Position numbers and translations under genes: made by a program
Shown here: positions 1 to 10,432 of the stretch, one piece after another
Layout: every line of letters begins with the position of its first letter
Position numbering within the stretch: position 1 is the first letter of the stretch
DNA from: Nitrospiraceae bacterium
Lineage (GTDB): Bacteria > Nitrospirota > Nitrospiria > Nitrospirales > Nitrospiraceae
NCBI GenBank assembly: GCA_035623075.1
Contig: DASPUC010000049.1
Coordinates: forward strand, 62,001-126,000
Direction of reading: 5' to 3'
Length of the DNA stretch: 64,000 nt
Notes under the pieces: model-generated
Databases searched by the model: none
Seen by the model: the letters and a program-made list of their open reading frames with translations, nothing else
What the model was told of the DNA's origin: nothing

Positions 1-1
1 G

Positions 2-187
2 TTTGCCAGGCAAGCTCGAGGATCGTTGTATGAAGCTCTAGACCACTTAACCGTATGTAAGGATCAAAAGATCATAGACGCAGAAACATTTGATCATGTT
101 CGAGATGACGTATTGAGAGCCATCACCATCGTGAACGGTTTTATCAGGTATCTGAGAACGGCAAAAGACAGGGAACCTTGCGATTAA
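2..187 (+). CDS. Four-helix bundle protein (23S rRNA intervening-sequence protein family), 3' part
   Basis: The open frame enters from the window edge and ends at TAA 185-187, giving about 61 residues. It contains ARGSLYEALDHL followed by an amphipathic helix and a final helix with the G-F-I-R-Y-L pattern. This matches the C-terminal half of the S23/IVP four-helix bundle family, whose hallmark is an ARGSL-x-E-L helix start. The family is known from ORFs inside 23S rRNA intervening sequences of Leptospira and Coxiella and also occurs as free-standing genes; its biochemical role is not established. The stop codon lies inside the first heptamer of a degenerate repeat array (181-208) that fills the gap to nuoF. 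The gene has no evident functional link to complex I. The family call rests on a partial sequence. Confidence 0.72.
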   Translation, partial: FARQARGSLYEALDHLTVCKDQKIIDAETFDHVRDDVLRAITIVNGFIRYLRTAKDREPCD

Positions 188-208
188 CGATTCACGTTTA
201 ACGATTAG
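181..208. repeat. Degenerate heptamer array, single arm (CGATTAA type)
   Basis: Four heptamers are in register: CGATTAA, CGATTCA, CGTTTAA and CGATTAG, at 181, 188, 195 and 202. The first contains the stop codon of the four-helix bundle gene. The array ends 6 nt before the nuoF ATG at 215, leaving no clear Shine-Dalgarno. Only the downstream arm is visible; a matching inverted arm, if present, would lie upstream of the window. Confidence 0.8.
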
Positions 209-214
209 CGACCC

Positions 215-1518
<1,304 letters not shown>

Positions 1519-1522
<4 letters not shown>

Positions 1523-1594
1523 TCGTTCTTCGTTAATCGCAATGGAAAAATTCGGCTTTCATGTTTCACGTGTAACGTTTCACGAATAACGGCG
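1519..1594. repeat. Bipartite inverted heptamer element (TTAATCG / CACGTTT arms)
   Basis: The left arm has heptamers TTAATCG, TTCTTCG and TTAATCG at 1519-1539, starting across the nuoF stop. The right arm has CATGTTT, CACGTGT, AACGTTT, CACGAAT and AACGGCG at 1560-1594. The arms are in inverted orientation around a 20-nt centre. The right arm ends 3 nt before the nuoG ATG. Confidence 0.85.
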
Positions 1595-1597
1595 AAC

Positions 1598-4264
1598 ATG
1601 GCTACCACCACCGAGACAGTACGTTTGACGATCGACGGCCTTCCGGTTACGGTGCCGAAAGGCACGCTTGTGATCGAGGCCGCGCGACGCGTTGGGGTCA
1701 TGATCCCGCATTTCTGCTACCACCCAAAGCTGAAGCCTGACGCCAACTGCCGGATGTGTCTCGTGGAAATCGAGAAGATGCCGAAGCTCCAGACCTCCTG
1801 CAGCACGCCGGTCGCCGAAGGAATGGCCGTGCGGACGGCGACGACCGTCGTCAACGACGCACACAAATCGGTCCTCGAATTCATTTTGGCCAATCACCCG
1901 CTGGATTGTCCCGTGTGCGACCAGGGAGGCCGCTGCGATCTCCAGGATTTTTCCCACGAGTATACGGCGACCGCCAGCCGGTTCATCGAAACGAAACGGA
2001 TCTTCCAGAAGGAATACTTCAGCCCGCTCATCGAAACCCAGATGAACCGCTGCGTGCAATGTCTCCGGTGCGTCCGCTACTGCGACGAGGTCATGGACGT
2101 GAAGGCGTTGGCCCCGGCCGGACGGGGCACGATGACGGAAATCAAACATTTCGGTCCACATGCGCTCGACTGCGAGTTCTGCGGCGGATGTGTGCAGATT
2201 TGCCCCGTCGGCGCCATCACGAGCCGGCTGTCCATGTATGAATACCGGCCCTGGATGCTCAAGCGGGCCGATACGGTCTGTGCCTTCTGCGGAGACGGCT
2301 GCCAGATCACGATTCAGACAAAGGGGAACGAGCTGATCGAAGTCAACTCCGCCTATGGCGCCGGCCGCAACAATGGCGATCTCTGTGCTCGCGGCTTCTT
2401 TGGATTTCACGCCACAAGCCATCCGGAACGTCTGACCCATCCGCTGATCCGACGAAAAGGGATCTTGGTTCAAACCACCTGGGAGGAGGCGCTGGAGTAT
2501 GTTGCGGAGCAGGCCACTAAACTCAAGTTGGCCCATGGGGCGCAGGCGTTTGGAGGGCTGATTACAGGACGGTGCACGAACGAAGAATTATATCTGTTCC
2601 AAAAATTCATGCGGCTGACGATCGGCACCAACAATCTCGACAGCAGCGCGCGCTACGGCTACTTCAATGGAATCCAGGCCCTGCGCTATGTGCAGGGTAC
2701 GCATCGGTGGACTGTCACCTTTGAAGACCTCGTTGAGGCGGACACGCTCTTGTTGGTCGGGACCAACATCACAGAGACCAACCCCGTCACTGGGCTCAAA
2801 GTCAAAGAGGCCGTGAAGAAAGGTCACACCACACTGCTGACGATCGACACCATGCGACCGATCATCGGGACCATCAGTAATATCGCGACGCTCGCTCATC
2901 AGCACCTCTGTGTCGGGCCGACTCAGCTCGGGAACGCCGTGCTCGGACTTCTCAAAGCGGTGGTCGAGGGTAATCTCCTTGATCCGGCGCTGAGTCGGAA
3001 GGCAGATGGATACGCATCGGCGATCGCTCAGGCTCTCCAACCGATCACATGGCCGGCTTTGACAGCCGCAACCGGAATCTCTCAGGAGGCCTTTGTCGCC
3101 ATGGCAAAAACCTTCTCTTCCGGTCGACGGGTCGTCATTCTGGCCGGTCAAGGGGTACTCCAGGGCGCCGGCGGTTTTGGCATCTGCCTCAACCTCCTCG
3201 ACTGTTTAATCCTCACGGGAAAACTGACTGCGCCAGGCTGCGGGTTTGCGCCGCTGGCCAAAGAGAACAATGACCAAGGGGCCATCGAAATGGGGGCCGT
3301 CGCGGAATTTCTGCCCGGTCCTCTCGCTGTCGCAGACAATATCGCTCGGGAGCGGATAGCTTCGGTCTGGCGGGAGGACATCCCTTCCACGCCGGGTATG
3401 ACTCTCACCGAGATCGTCGAGCGGGCGAGGAGCGGTGCGCTTAAGGCGCTCTTCGTCGTGGGAGAGAACCCCGTCGGGACACTGCCCGACCCCGGCGCCA
3501 TCGCCCAATCCCTCGCGAAGCTGGGCCTTCTTGTCTGCCAGGAACTGTATCTCACAGAGACCGCTCGGCTGGCGCACGTGGTCTTCCCCGCAGCCTCATA
3601 TGCAGAAAAGACCGGAACTTTCACCAATACAGAAGGGCACGTGCAGGCGGTTCGCCCCGCGGTTGATTCCGTCGGTGAGAGCCGGCCCGATTGGGAGATT
3701 CTGTCGGCCCTGTCCGTGCTGATGGGCATCCCGCTCGAATACGGCGATGCCAAAGAATTGCTCAAAGAGATCCGCAGCGTCATCCCCGGCTACGGCCAAC
3801 TGGGACCGGCTCCGATTCCTCCTAAAGTCGATCAGGCCGCACTTGACCGGTACTTGGCGGAGGGCTATCGCCGGAACCTCTCAGCCCGCTATACTCTCAC
3901 CCCCGGAGTCAGGCGGCCCGAGGGAACCGTGCAGGTGGGGCTGACCCAAAGCTTGTTCCATGCGGGAAAGTTCTCGACTCGATCGAAAGGCTTGCTCCAA
4001 GTCGAAGGCCGCGGCTCATTGCGCATGAATCCGGCGGACGCTGTGCGGTTTGCGGTGACCGACGGTGATCGAGTTCGGTTATCGAATGCGCGAGGCAACG
4101 TCACCACGTTCGTAAAAGTGTGGGACCGAGTCCCGGAAGGATTGGCATGGTATCCCGATCATTTTGCACAGGAGATGACCCAACTCTTCGAGTGCACGGT
4201 GGATCCGGAGACGAAGGTGCCGTCGTTCCGGATCGCGTCCGTATCGGTGATGAAAGTGGCATAG
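1598..4264 (+). CDS. nuoG: NADH-quinone oxidoreductase subunit G
   Basis: Large Fe-S subunit of the complex I peripheral arm (888 aa). The N-terminal [2Fe-2S] ferredoxin domain has Cys40, Cys51, Cys54 and Cys68. The His/Cys-ligated cluster segment (HPLDCPVCDQGGRC) follows near residues 100-113, then two [4Fe-4S] motifs, CVQCLRCVRYC and CEFCGGCVQICP, at about 150-205. The rest is a molybdopterin-oxidoreductase-like domain that begins with CAFCGDGC and a later LCARG cysteine, so the extra N7-type cluster site is intact. The start of this domain looks close to formate dehydrogenase alpha subunits. Position between nuoF and nuoH supports complex I. ATG 1598 follows the repeat element directly, with no strong Shine-Dalgarno. 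Confidence 0.95.
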   Translation: MATTTETVRLTIDGLPVTVPKGTLVIEAARRVGVMIPHFCYHPKLKPDANCRMCLVEIEKMPKLQTSCSTPVAEGMAVRTATTVVNDAHKSVLEFILANHPLDCPVCDQGGRCDLQDFSHEYTATASRFIETKRIFQKEYFSPLIETQMNRCVQCLRCVRYCDEVMDVKALAPAGRGTMTEIKHFGPHALDCEFCGGCVQICPVGAITSRLSMYEYRPWMLKRADTVCAFCGDGCQITIQTKGNELIEVNSAYGAGRNNGDLCARGFFGFHATSHPERLTHPLIRRKGILVQTTWEEALEYVAEQATKLKLAHGAQAFGGLITGRCTNEELYLFQKFMRLTIGTNNLDSSARYGYFNGIQALRYVQGTHRWTVTFEDLVEADTLLLVGTNITETNPVTGLKVKEAVKKGHTTLLTIDTMRPIIGTISNIATLAHQHLCVGPTQLGNAVLGLLKAVVEGNLLDPALSRKADGYASAIAQALQPITWPALTAATGISQEAFVAMAKTFSSGRRVVILAGQGVLQGAGGFGICLNLLDCLILTGKLTAPGCGFAPLAKENNDQGAIEMGAVAEFLPGPLAVADNIARERIASVWREDIPSTPGMTLTEIVERARSGALKALFVVGENPVGTLPDPGAIAQSLAKLGLLVCQELYLTETARLAHVVFPAASYAEKTGTFTNTEGHVQAVRPAVDSVGESRPDWEILSALSVLMGIPLEYGDAKELLKEIRSVIPGYGQLGPAPIPPKVDQAALDRYLAEGYRRNLSARYTLTPGVRRPEGTVQVGLTQSLFHAGKFSTRSKGLLQVEGRGSLRMNPADAVRFAVTDGDRVRLSNARGNVTTFVKVWDRVPEGLAWYPDHFAQEMTQLFECTVDPETKVPSFRIASVSVMKVA

Positions 4265-4312
4265 GACAGACAAGATTGTGAAGCCGTTCATCTGCTATCC
4301 GGGAGCATTGTC

Positions 4313-5383
4313 GTGACTGAACTTAGCTTGCGCCTCGCCATTTCCCTCGCTCAAATCGCCGCTGTGATGGGCATCGTCATGTTGACCGTGATGATCCTGA
4401 CGCTCGCCGAGCGCAAAGTTCTCGGCTGGATGCAGGACCGCATGGGACCCATGGAAGTGGGCCCCTACGGCATCCTCCAACCGATCGCAGACGGCCTCAA
4501 GCTCTTCTTCAAGGAAGACATCATTCCCGCCGGCGCGAACAAGTTCATGTTCAGTTTGGCGCCGATTTTGGCTATGGTGCCGGCGCTGATTGGTTTCGCC
4601 GTCATTCCTTTCGGTCCGACTCTCTCATTTGAAGTCGGCGGCATCAAGGTTCAACCTTTCGTCATCAGCGACATCAACATCGGCATCCTGTACATCCTGG
4701 CCTTCACCTCAATCGGCGCCTACGGCATCATCCTGGGCGGGTGGGCCTCCAACAGCAAGTACTCGCTGTTGGGGGGGTTGCGGTCTGCCGCCCAGGTCAT
4801 CAGCTACGAATTGAATGTCGGACTGGCCATCGTCGGCGTGCTGATTCTGGCCGGCTCGCTGAGTCTGGTGAGGATCGCTGAGGCCCAGGCGGGCGGGTTC
4901 TGGCACTGGTATCTCTTCGCCCTTCCGATGCCCCAGGTCGTGGCCTTCGTGGTCTATGTGATCTCTTCCGTTGCCGAAACCAATCGCGTACCGTTCGACT
5001 TGCCCGAGGCGGAGAGTGAACTCGTCGCTGGTTTCTTCACCGAGTACAGCGGCATGCGCTTCGCGTTTTTCTTCATCGCGGAATACGCCAACATGGTGCT
5101 CGTCTCATGCGTCGCCGCGGCGCTCTTCCTCGGAGGCTGGAATGCTCCCTATCCCGGCACGATCCTGGGCCATCTGGGGATCAGCGGCATCGCGTGGATC
5201 GAGAATGTCGCTTGGTTTACCGTGAAAGTTTACTTTTTCCTGTTCCTGTTCTTTTGGCTGCGGGCCACCTTGCCGCGGTTGCGGTACGACCAATTGATGC
5301 GGTTCGGATGGAAGGTCATGTTGCCGATCGCGCTCGGCAACATTATCGTGACGTCGATCGCTGCGTATTTCTTTCCGAAGTAA
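4313..5383 (+). CDS. nuoH: NADH-quinone oxidoreductase subunit H
   Basis: Membrane subunit of complex I at the quinone-binding junction, 356 aa with about eight membrane segments. Conserved loops visible are ERKVLGWMQDRMGP near residues 30-44 and AETNRVPFDLPEAESELVAG with FFTEYSGM near 220-250, the acidic loop lining the quinone chamber. The start is GTG at 4313. The nearest upstream ATG is out of frame, and the N-terminal hydrophobic helix begins at once after GTG. It lies 48 nt after nuoG in the same operon. It ends at TAA 5381-5383, where the next repeat register begins. Confidence 0.97.
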   Translation: MTELSLRLAISLAQIAAVMGIVMLTVMILTLAERKVLGWMQDRMGPMEVGPYGILQPIADGLKLFFKEDIIPAGANKFMFSLAPILAMVPALIGFAVIPFGPTLSFEVGGIKVQPFVISDINIGILYILAFTSIGAYGIILGGWASNSKYSLLGGLRSAAQVISYELNVGLAIVGVLILAGSLSLVRIAEAQAGGFWHWYLFALPMPQVVAFVVYVISSVAETNRVPFDLPEAESELVAGFFTEYSGMRFAFFFIAEYANMVLVSCVAAALFLGGWNAPYPGTILGHLGISGIAWIENVAWFTVKVYFFLFLFFWLRATLPRLRYDQLMRFGWKVMLPIALGNIIVTSIAAYFFPK

Positions 5384-5394
5384 GCGGGGAAGGC

Positions 5395-5455
5395 GTCAGC
5401 AATCGGCAGTCAGCGTAAAAGGCTGACGGCTCATAGCTGACCGCTGATAGCTGAT
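5395..5455. repeat. Bipartite inverted heptamer element (GTCAGCA / AGCTGAT arms)
   Basis: The left arm is GTCAGCA, ATCGGCA and GTCAGCG (5395-5415). A 5-nt centre follows. The right arm is GGCTGAC, GGCTCAT, AGCTGAC, CGCTGAT and AGCTGAT (5421-5455), the inverse complement type. The nuoI ATG follows the last heptamer with no gap. Extending the register back places a heptamer boundary at the nuoH stop, 5381. Confidence 0.88.
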
Positions 5456-5998
5456 ATGCAACGATTCACCGACTGGCTCAAGACCATCACGTTCTACGAA
5501 ATTCTCGTCGGCATGAAGGCCACGCTTTCGCATCTCCTGCAGTACAAACCCATCACGATCCAGTACCCGCACGAGAAACGGAACTTGCCGGACAACTATC
5601 GCGGCATGCTGGCGCTCCTTCGCTATGACGATGGCACTGAGAAGTGTGTGGGGTGCGACTTGTGCGAGGCGGCCTGCCCCTCCCGTGTGATCCGCGTCGT
5701 CAGTGCAGAGGTGCCCGGCGAACCGACGAAACGGTACTCAAAAGAATATTACATGGACATGACCCGCTGCCTGTTCTGTGGCATGTGCGTCGACGCCTGT
5801 CCAGTGGATGCGCTCGGCATGACTCGCGAATTCGAATGGGCCGTGTACGACAAGCGCCAGCTTCTGCTGAACAAAGCTCAATTGCTCGCCATCGGCGATC
5901 GATCATTCCCGATTCGGGAAAAGCGGTTGGAGCTGCAGCATCCGAACGTGGCGTTCTTCAACATCCCGTTCAAACACGTGCCGCAAAAGCCGGTCTGA
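5456..5998 (+). CDS. nuoI: NADH-quinone oxidoreductase subunit I
   Basis: Ferredoxin-like subunit carrying clusters N6a and N6b, which conduct electrons to N2. It has 180 aa, the normal size. Two complete [4Fe-4S] motifs are visible: CVGCDLCEAACP (near residue 65) and CLFCGMCVDACP (near residue 104). A preceding amphipathic segment is typical for docking on NuoH. The ATG at 5456 abuts the repeat element, so there is no separate leader or Shine-Dalgarno; translation is presumably coupled or driven by sequence inside the repeat arm. Confidence 0.97.
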   Translation: MQRFTDWLKTITFYEILVGMKATLSHLLQYKPITIQYPHEKRNLPDNYRGMLALLRYDDGTEKCVGCDLCEAACPSRVIRVVSAEVPGEPTKRYSKEYYMDMTRCLFCGMCVDACPVDALGMTREFEWAVYDKRQLLLNKAQLLAIGDRSFPIREKRLELQHPNVAFFNIPFKHVPQKPV

Positions 5999-6067
5999 AC
6001 ACTCCGAGGCCGGATATCGTGCTGCGCGCGACATGCGCACAAGGTGGAATCGGACTGAGTCATCTGG

Positions 6068-6586
6068 ATGGAACTGGCCTTCTTCTTTTATTTCGCCCTC
6101 GTGATCACCGTCACGTCGACCCTTGTGGTCGCGTTCCGGAATCCCATCTATAGCGCGCTTTCCCTGCTTATCATGTTCTTTCACGTCGCGGGGCTGTACG
6201 TCACGCTCCATGCGGAGTTCCTGGCAGCCGTGCAGATCATCGTGTATGCAGGCGCCATTCTCGTGTTGTATCTCTTCGTCGTCATGCTGCTGAATATGAA
6301 GCAAGACGACCCGTATCATCGACAGTGGCCCGTTGCGGGACTGATCGGGGGACTGCTCCTGATCGAAGCCCTCGTCTTGACCACTGCACGGTACCGCGTA
6401 CCGGCCGTGACAACGTCGGAAGTGGAGTCGGTGGTTGAACAGAGCGGCAACACCGAAGCGATCGCCGAGGTGCTGTACTCGACGTATCTGTTCCCCTTCG
6501 AGGTCGCGTCGTTGATCCTGCTCGTGGCCATGATCGGCGCCATCCTCCTGGCCAAACGCGACCTCCAGGAGGCGCCAAGGTCATGA
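6068..6586 (+). CDS. nuoJ: NADH-quinone oxidoreductase subunit J
   Basis: Membrane subunit of complex I, 172 aa with about five transmembrane helices. It carries the conserved [19 protein letters not shown] segment, the helix with the pi-bulge that adapts during turnover. The C-terminus ([14 protein letters not shown]) is typical of the family. The stop overlaps the nuoK start by 4 nt (ATGA at 6583-6586), indicating translational coupling. The 69-nt spacer after nuoI shows no clear heptamer array. Confidence 0.96.
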   Translation: MELAFFFYFALVITVTSTLVVAFRNPIYSALSLLIMFFHVAGLYVTLHAEFLAAVQIIVYAGAILVLYLFVVMLLNMKQDDPYHRQWPVAGLIGGLLLIEALVLTTARYRVPAVTTSEVESVVEQSGNTEAIAEVLYSTYLFPFEVASLILLVAMIGAILLAKRDLQEAPRS

Positions 6587-6888
6587 CGGTTCCGATGTCC
6601 TACTATCTCACGCTCAGCGCGATCGTGTTTCTGACCGGCCTCGTCGGCGTGCTGATCCGCCGGAACATCATCATTATTTTACTTTCGGTGGAATTGATGT
6701 TGAACGCGACGAACATCAACTTCGTCGCCTTTTCGCAGTACTTTCACAACGTCGCAGGACAGGTCTTCGTGTTTTTTGCTCTGACGGTGGCGGCGGCGGA
6801 AGTGGCCGTGGGTCTGGCCATCATCATCGCGCTCCATCGGGCAAAATCCACGATCAATGTAGACGAGTTTAGTCTCCTCAAGTGGTGA
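6583..6888 (+). CDS. nuoK: NADH-quinone oxidoreductase subunit K
   Basis: Small antiporter-like subunit (MrpC-like) of 101 aa with three transmembrane helices. The two conserved membrane glutamates are present: one in [15 protein letters not shown] and one in [15 protein letters not shown]. These belong to the central hydrophilic axis of complex I. It overlaps nuoJ by 4 nt. The 76-nt spacer to nuoL holds a single heptamer arm. Confidence 0.97.
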   Translation: MTVPMSYYLTLSAIVFLTGLVGVLIRRNIIIILLSVELMLNATNINFVAFSQYFHNVAGQVFVFFALTVAAAEVAVGLAIIIALHRAKSTINVDEFSLLKW

Positions 6889-6925
6889 TCATGAACATGC
6901 CGAGAACTGCGATCAAGACGAAGTT

Positions 6926-6960
6926 GGACTCAGCACTTAGCACTCAGCACTGAGCCCTAC
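6926..6960. repeat. Degenerate heptamer array, single arm (GCACTCA type)
   Basis: Five heptamers in register: GGACTCA, GCACTTA, GCACTCA, GCACTGA and GCCCTAC. No inverted partner is recognisable between the nuoK stop and the array. The nuoL ATG is 4 nt downstream (6965). Confidence 0.82.
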
Positions 6961-6964
6961 AATT

Positions 6965-8863
6965 ATGATCTACGCCCTGATCCCTCTCCTCCCATTCGCC
7001 GCCTTTCTGATCCTCGGATTAGCCGGGTGGCGGATCAAGGATCGCGCACATCTGGTGGCCGTCCCCGCCGTCGCTTTGTCTTGGGTACTGTCGATCGTCG
7101 CGTTCATCGACGTCGTCTTGGGATCGGTCATCTCTGTTCCCCTGTACACGTGGCTCACGTCCGGTCCGCTCGATATTCACATCGGCTTGTCGGTCGATCG
7201 GTTGACGGCCGTGATGTTACTCCTGGTGACGACGGTGAGCGGTCTCGTCCACATCTATACGATCGGTTACATGCATGGGGAACCGGGCTATGCGAGGTTT
7301 TTCAGTTATATCGCCCTCTTCACCTTCTCCATGCTCATGCTCGTACTGGCCGACAACCTGCTTCAGCTGTTCATCTTCTGGGAAGCGGTCGGGCTCTGTT
7401 CGTACCTCCTGATCGGCCATTGGTACGAACGACCGTCGGCCTGTTCCGCGGCAACAAAAGCCTTTATCGTGAACCGGATCGGCGATTTCGGATTTCTCCT
7501 TGGTCTCTTCCTGGCCTGGGCGTCGTTCGGTTCACTCACCTATCTCGACATTTTCGCCCAGGCCCATCAATCCGCGAACGAAACGCTGAACCTGCTTGCC
7601 CCGCTGGGCGGTCACTGGGAGGTTTCGGTCGTCACATTGGTGTGCCTCTTGTTGTTCACGGGAGCCGTCGGCAAATCGGCGCAGGTACCGTTACACGTCT
7701 GGCTGCCTGATGCCATGGAAGGCCCCACTCCGATCTCCGCTCTCATCCATGCCGCGACGATGGTCACGGCCGGTGTCTTTATGGTGGCCCGGCTGGCTCC
7801 CTTGTACAACCTCTCCCCGACCGCTATGTCGGTCGTCGCAATCGTCGGTGGCCTGACCATGGTCTTGGGCGCGACCATCGCTGTTACGCAGACCGACATT
7901 AAACGGGTGGTCGCCTACTCCACTGTGAGCCAACTCGGTTACATGATGATGGCTTGCGGTCTGGGTGCCTATGCGGCCGGAATCTATCATCTCCTGACCC
8001 ACGGAGCTTTCAAAGCTCTGCTGTTCTTAGGCTGCGGCTCCGTGATCATCGCGCTCCATCATGAGCAAGATATGCGGCATATGGGAGGACTCAAGGAGAA
8101 TCTTCCCGTGACCTACTGGACCTTCGTCGTCGGCTCCCTCGCGCTGGCTGGATTCCCACTGACTGCCGGATTTTTCAGCAAGGACGATCTTCTCGTATCG
8201 ACGTGGTCGGCCGGTCCGCTCGGTCAGATTCTGACCATCTTCGGACTGCTGACCGCGATGCTGACTGCGTTCTACAGTTTTCGACTCGTCTTCGTCACGT
8301 TTTGGGGACCGTCGCACGTCGATCCTCACCATGCCGGTCACGTGCAGGAACCCTCGAAGACCATGACGGTCCCGCTCATCATTCTTGCCGTGCTCAGCGT
8401 CATCACCGGCTACCTTGGCATTCCAGGGTTTCTCGAACCGGTCTTTGCAACCGGTTCGGACACAGGTTCTGATCACAGCGGGGGGACCGCGGGTATCATG
8501 ATGACTGCTACGCTCATGGGCCTCCTGGGGATCGCCGGAGCGTACTACCTGTATGTGATCAGGCCGGGGCTCCCGGATCAATTGATTCGAACGTGGCAGG
8601 CTCTGTACCAAGGGTCGCTCCACAAGTGGTATGTCGACGAAGCCTATGACCGGACGGTCGTACGCCCCACGTTTGCTATGGCGGACGAACTCTGGACAAA
8701 GATCGATGTCAGGATTATCGACGGGGCCGTCAACGGTGTCGCCCGGGCGATAGCCTGGGGTGGCTGGCTCCTGCGTCTCGTGCAAAGTGGACAAACACAA
8801 CATTACGCGCTCGGCATGGCGCTCGGCGCCGTGGTGTTCTTGACCGTCCTGTTGATCTTCTGA
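6965..8863 (+). CDS. nuoL: NADH-quinone oxidoreductase subunit L
   Basis: Distal antiporter-like proton-pumping subunit of complex I, 632 aa. About 14-16 transmembrane helices are followed by the long lateral amphipathic helix and a terminal anchor. Key channel residues are visible: the Glu in IFWEAVGLCSYLLIGHWYER, the Lys in TGAVGKSAQVPLHVWLPDAM, and the His/Lys region ALIHAATMVTAGVFM with SQLGYMMMACGLGAY. It is followed 6 nt later by nuoM. Only one nuoM follows, so this is the ordinary form, not the two-NuoM complex reported in some nitrite oxidisers. Confidence 0.97.
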   Translation: MIYALIPLLPFAAFLILGLAGWRIKDRAHLVAVPAVALSWVLSIVAFIDVVLGSVISVPLYTWLTSGPLDIHIGLSVDRLTAVMLLLVTTVSGLVHIYTIGYMHGEPGYARFFSYIALFTFSMLMLVLADNLLQLFIFWEAVGLCSYLLIGHWYERPSACSAATKAFIVNRIGDFGFLLGLFLAWASFGSLTYLDIFAQAHQSANETLNLLAPLGGHWEVSVVTLVCLLLFTGAVGKSAQVPLHVWLPDAMEGPTPISALIHAATMVTAGVFMVARLAPLYNLSPTAMSVVAIVGGLTMVLGATIAVTQTDIKRVVAYSTVSQLGYMMMACGLGAYAAGIYHLLTHGAFKALLFLGCGSVIIALHHEQDMRHMGGLKENLPVTYWTFVVGSLALAGFPLTAGFFSKDDLLVSTWSAGPLGQILTIFGLLTAMLTAFYSFRLVFVTFWGPSHVDPHHAGHVQEPSKTMTVPLIILAVLSVITGYLGIPGFLEPVFATGSDTGSDHSGGTAGIMMTATLMGLLGIAGAYYLYVIRPGLPDQLIRTWQALYQGSLHKWYVDEAYDRTVVRPTFAMADELWTKIDVRIIDGAVNGVARAIAWGGWLLRLVQSGQTQHYALGMALGAVVFLTVLLIF

Positions 8864-8869
8864 GGTCCG

Positions 8870-10432
8870 ATGCAATCCAGCGGATTTCCATGGCTCTCAT
8901 TGCTGATCCTGCTCCCTTTGGGAGGAGCTGTGGCGTTGTTGTTTGTGAAAGACTCCGCTGTGCGTTGGCTCGCCCTTGGCGTGGCGATCGCCGATTTTGT
9001 GGTTGCCCTGCCGCTTTGGTGGCTCTTCGATCCGAGTTCAAGCCAGATGCAATTCACGGAACATGTGATCTGGATCACTTCTCCTTCGATTCATTACAGC
9101 CTGGGACTCGATGGCATCAGCCTCCCGTTGGTCCTGATGACGGCGGCGCTCCTGCCGCTCTGCGTGCTCGCGTCGTGGCAGGCCGTCGCGACGAGAATCC
9201 GAGGCTTCATGGCCATGCTGCTCGTCATGGAAGCGGCGATGCTCGGCGTATTCATGGCCTTGGACTTCGTGCTGTTCTACGTGTTCTGGGAGGCGATGTT
9301 GATCCCCATGTACCTGCTGATCGGGGTGTGGGGAGGACCGAACCGACTGTACGCCGCCATCAAATTTTTCTTGTATACGCTGGCCGGCAGCGTGCTGCTG
9401 CTTGTCGCGATCCTCGTACTGTTTTTCTACGGAGGCCACACCTTCGACATCCTGGCCTTGACACAAGTATCGTACCCGACCTCCCTCCAGATGTGGCTCT
9501 TCCTCGCCTTGTTCGCCGCCTTCGCCGTGAAAGTTCCGATGTTTCCCTTCCACACCTGGCTTCCTGACGCGCATGTCGAAGCGCCGACCGCCGGGAGCGT
9601 GTTGCTCGCCAGCGTGTTGCTGAAGATGGGCACCTATGGGTTCGTTCGTTTCAGCCTGCCGATGTTGCCGGATGCAAGCCGGACGTTCGCACCCATGATG
9701 ATTGTGCTGTCGATCGTCGCCATCATCTACGGAGCTTACATGGCATTGGCCCAGGCCGATCTCAAGAAACTGATCGCCTACTCAAGTGTCAGCCACATGG
9801 GATTTGTTACGCTCGGTCTCTTCGTGTCGAATCAACCGAGCATCGAGGGCGCCGTGCTCCAGATGGTCAACCACGGGATCACGACGGGAGCGTTGTTCTT
9901 GTGCGTCGGGGTCATCTACGAGCGCACCCATAGCCGCTTGATCGCCGACAACGTCGGATTGACCAAACCCATGCCGCAGTACGCCACCTTTTTGGTCATC
10001 TTTGCCCTGTCTTCGCTCGGCCTGCCCGGCACCAACAGTTTTGTCGGAGAATTCCTCGTGCTGGCCGGGACGTTTCTTTGGAGCAAAGTCGCTACGGCCC
10101 TGGCCTCGCTCGGACTGATTCTCGCAGCAACCTACCTGCTCTGGATGGTGCAACGGATCGCCTTTGGTGTTCCCTCTCCCCACCACCTGCCGGAGCTCAG
10201 AGATCTGAATCAGCGCGAACTGGCGACATTGGTGCCATTGGCGGTGCTGGTTTTCTGGATCGGCTTTTTCCCCAATCCTCTCGTCAGCCGGATGCATACG
10301 AGTGTCACGAAGACGATCGACCTCATGTCGAGGACACGCATCGCTCCTGTAACGCATCCCTCTGCCGGACAGGCGCTGCCTGCATCGGTTTTGACGGTCC
10401 AACAGCCACTGGCACAGGAATCTGCACGATGA
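8870..10432 (+). CDS. nuoM: NADH-quinone oxidoreductase subunit M
   Basis: Second antiporter-like pumping subunit, 520 aa and about 14 helices. Conserved segments include FYVFWEAMLIPMYLLIGVWG (channel Glu), VKVPMFPFHTWLPDAHVEAP (channel Lys and loop) and KKLIAYSSVSHMGFVTLG. The C-terminal 40 residues are polar and rich in Ala, Pro and Gln, a tail outside the conserved fold. The stop overlaps the nuoN ATG (ATGA at 10429-10432). Confidence 0.97.
   Translation: MQSSGFPWLSLLILLPLGGAVALLFVKDSAVRWLALGVAIADFVVALPLWWLFDPSSSQMQFTEHVIWITSPSIHYSLGLDGISLPLVLMTAALLPLCVLASWQAVATRIRGFMAMLLVMEAAMLGVFMALDFVLFYVFWEAMLIPMYLLIGVWGGPNRLYAAIKFFLYTLAGSVLLLVAILVLFFYGGHTFDILALTQVSYPTSLQMWLFLALFAAFAVKVPMFPFHTWLPDAHVEAPTAGSVLLASVLLKMGTYGFVRFSLPMLPDASRTFAPMMIVLSIVAIIYGAYMALAQADLKKLIAYSSVSHMGFVTLGLFVSNQPSIEGAVLQMVNHGITTGALFLCVGVIYERTHSRLIADNVGLTKPMPQYATFLVIFALSSLGLPGTNSFVGEFLVLAGTFLWSKVATALASLGLILAATYLLWMVQRIAFGVPSPHHLPELRDLNQRELATLVPLAVLVFWIGFFPNPLVSRMHTSVTKTIDLMSRTRIAPVTHPSAGQALPASVLTVQQPLAQESAR

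Noticed and set aside
1598-4264. NuoG as a formate dehydrogenase alpha subunit
   Set aside because: The molybdopterin-like domain start is similar, but the N-terminal ferredoxin layout and the position between nuoF and nuoH fix it as complex I.
10078-10428. Long N-terminal extension of NuoN
   Set aside because: It lies within nuoM in another frame. ATG 10429 gives the normal protein and an ATGA overlap.
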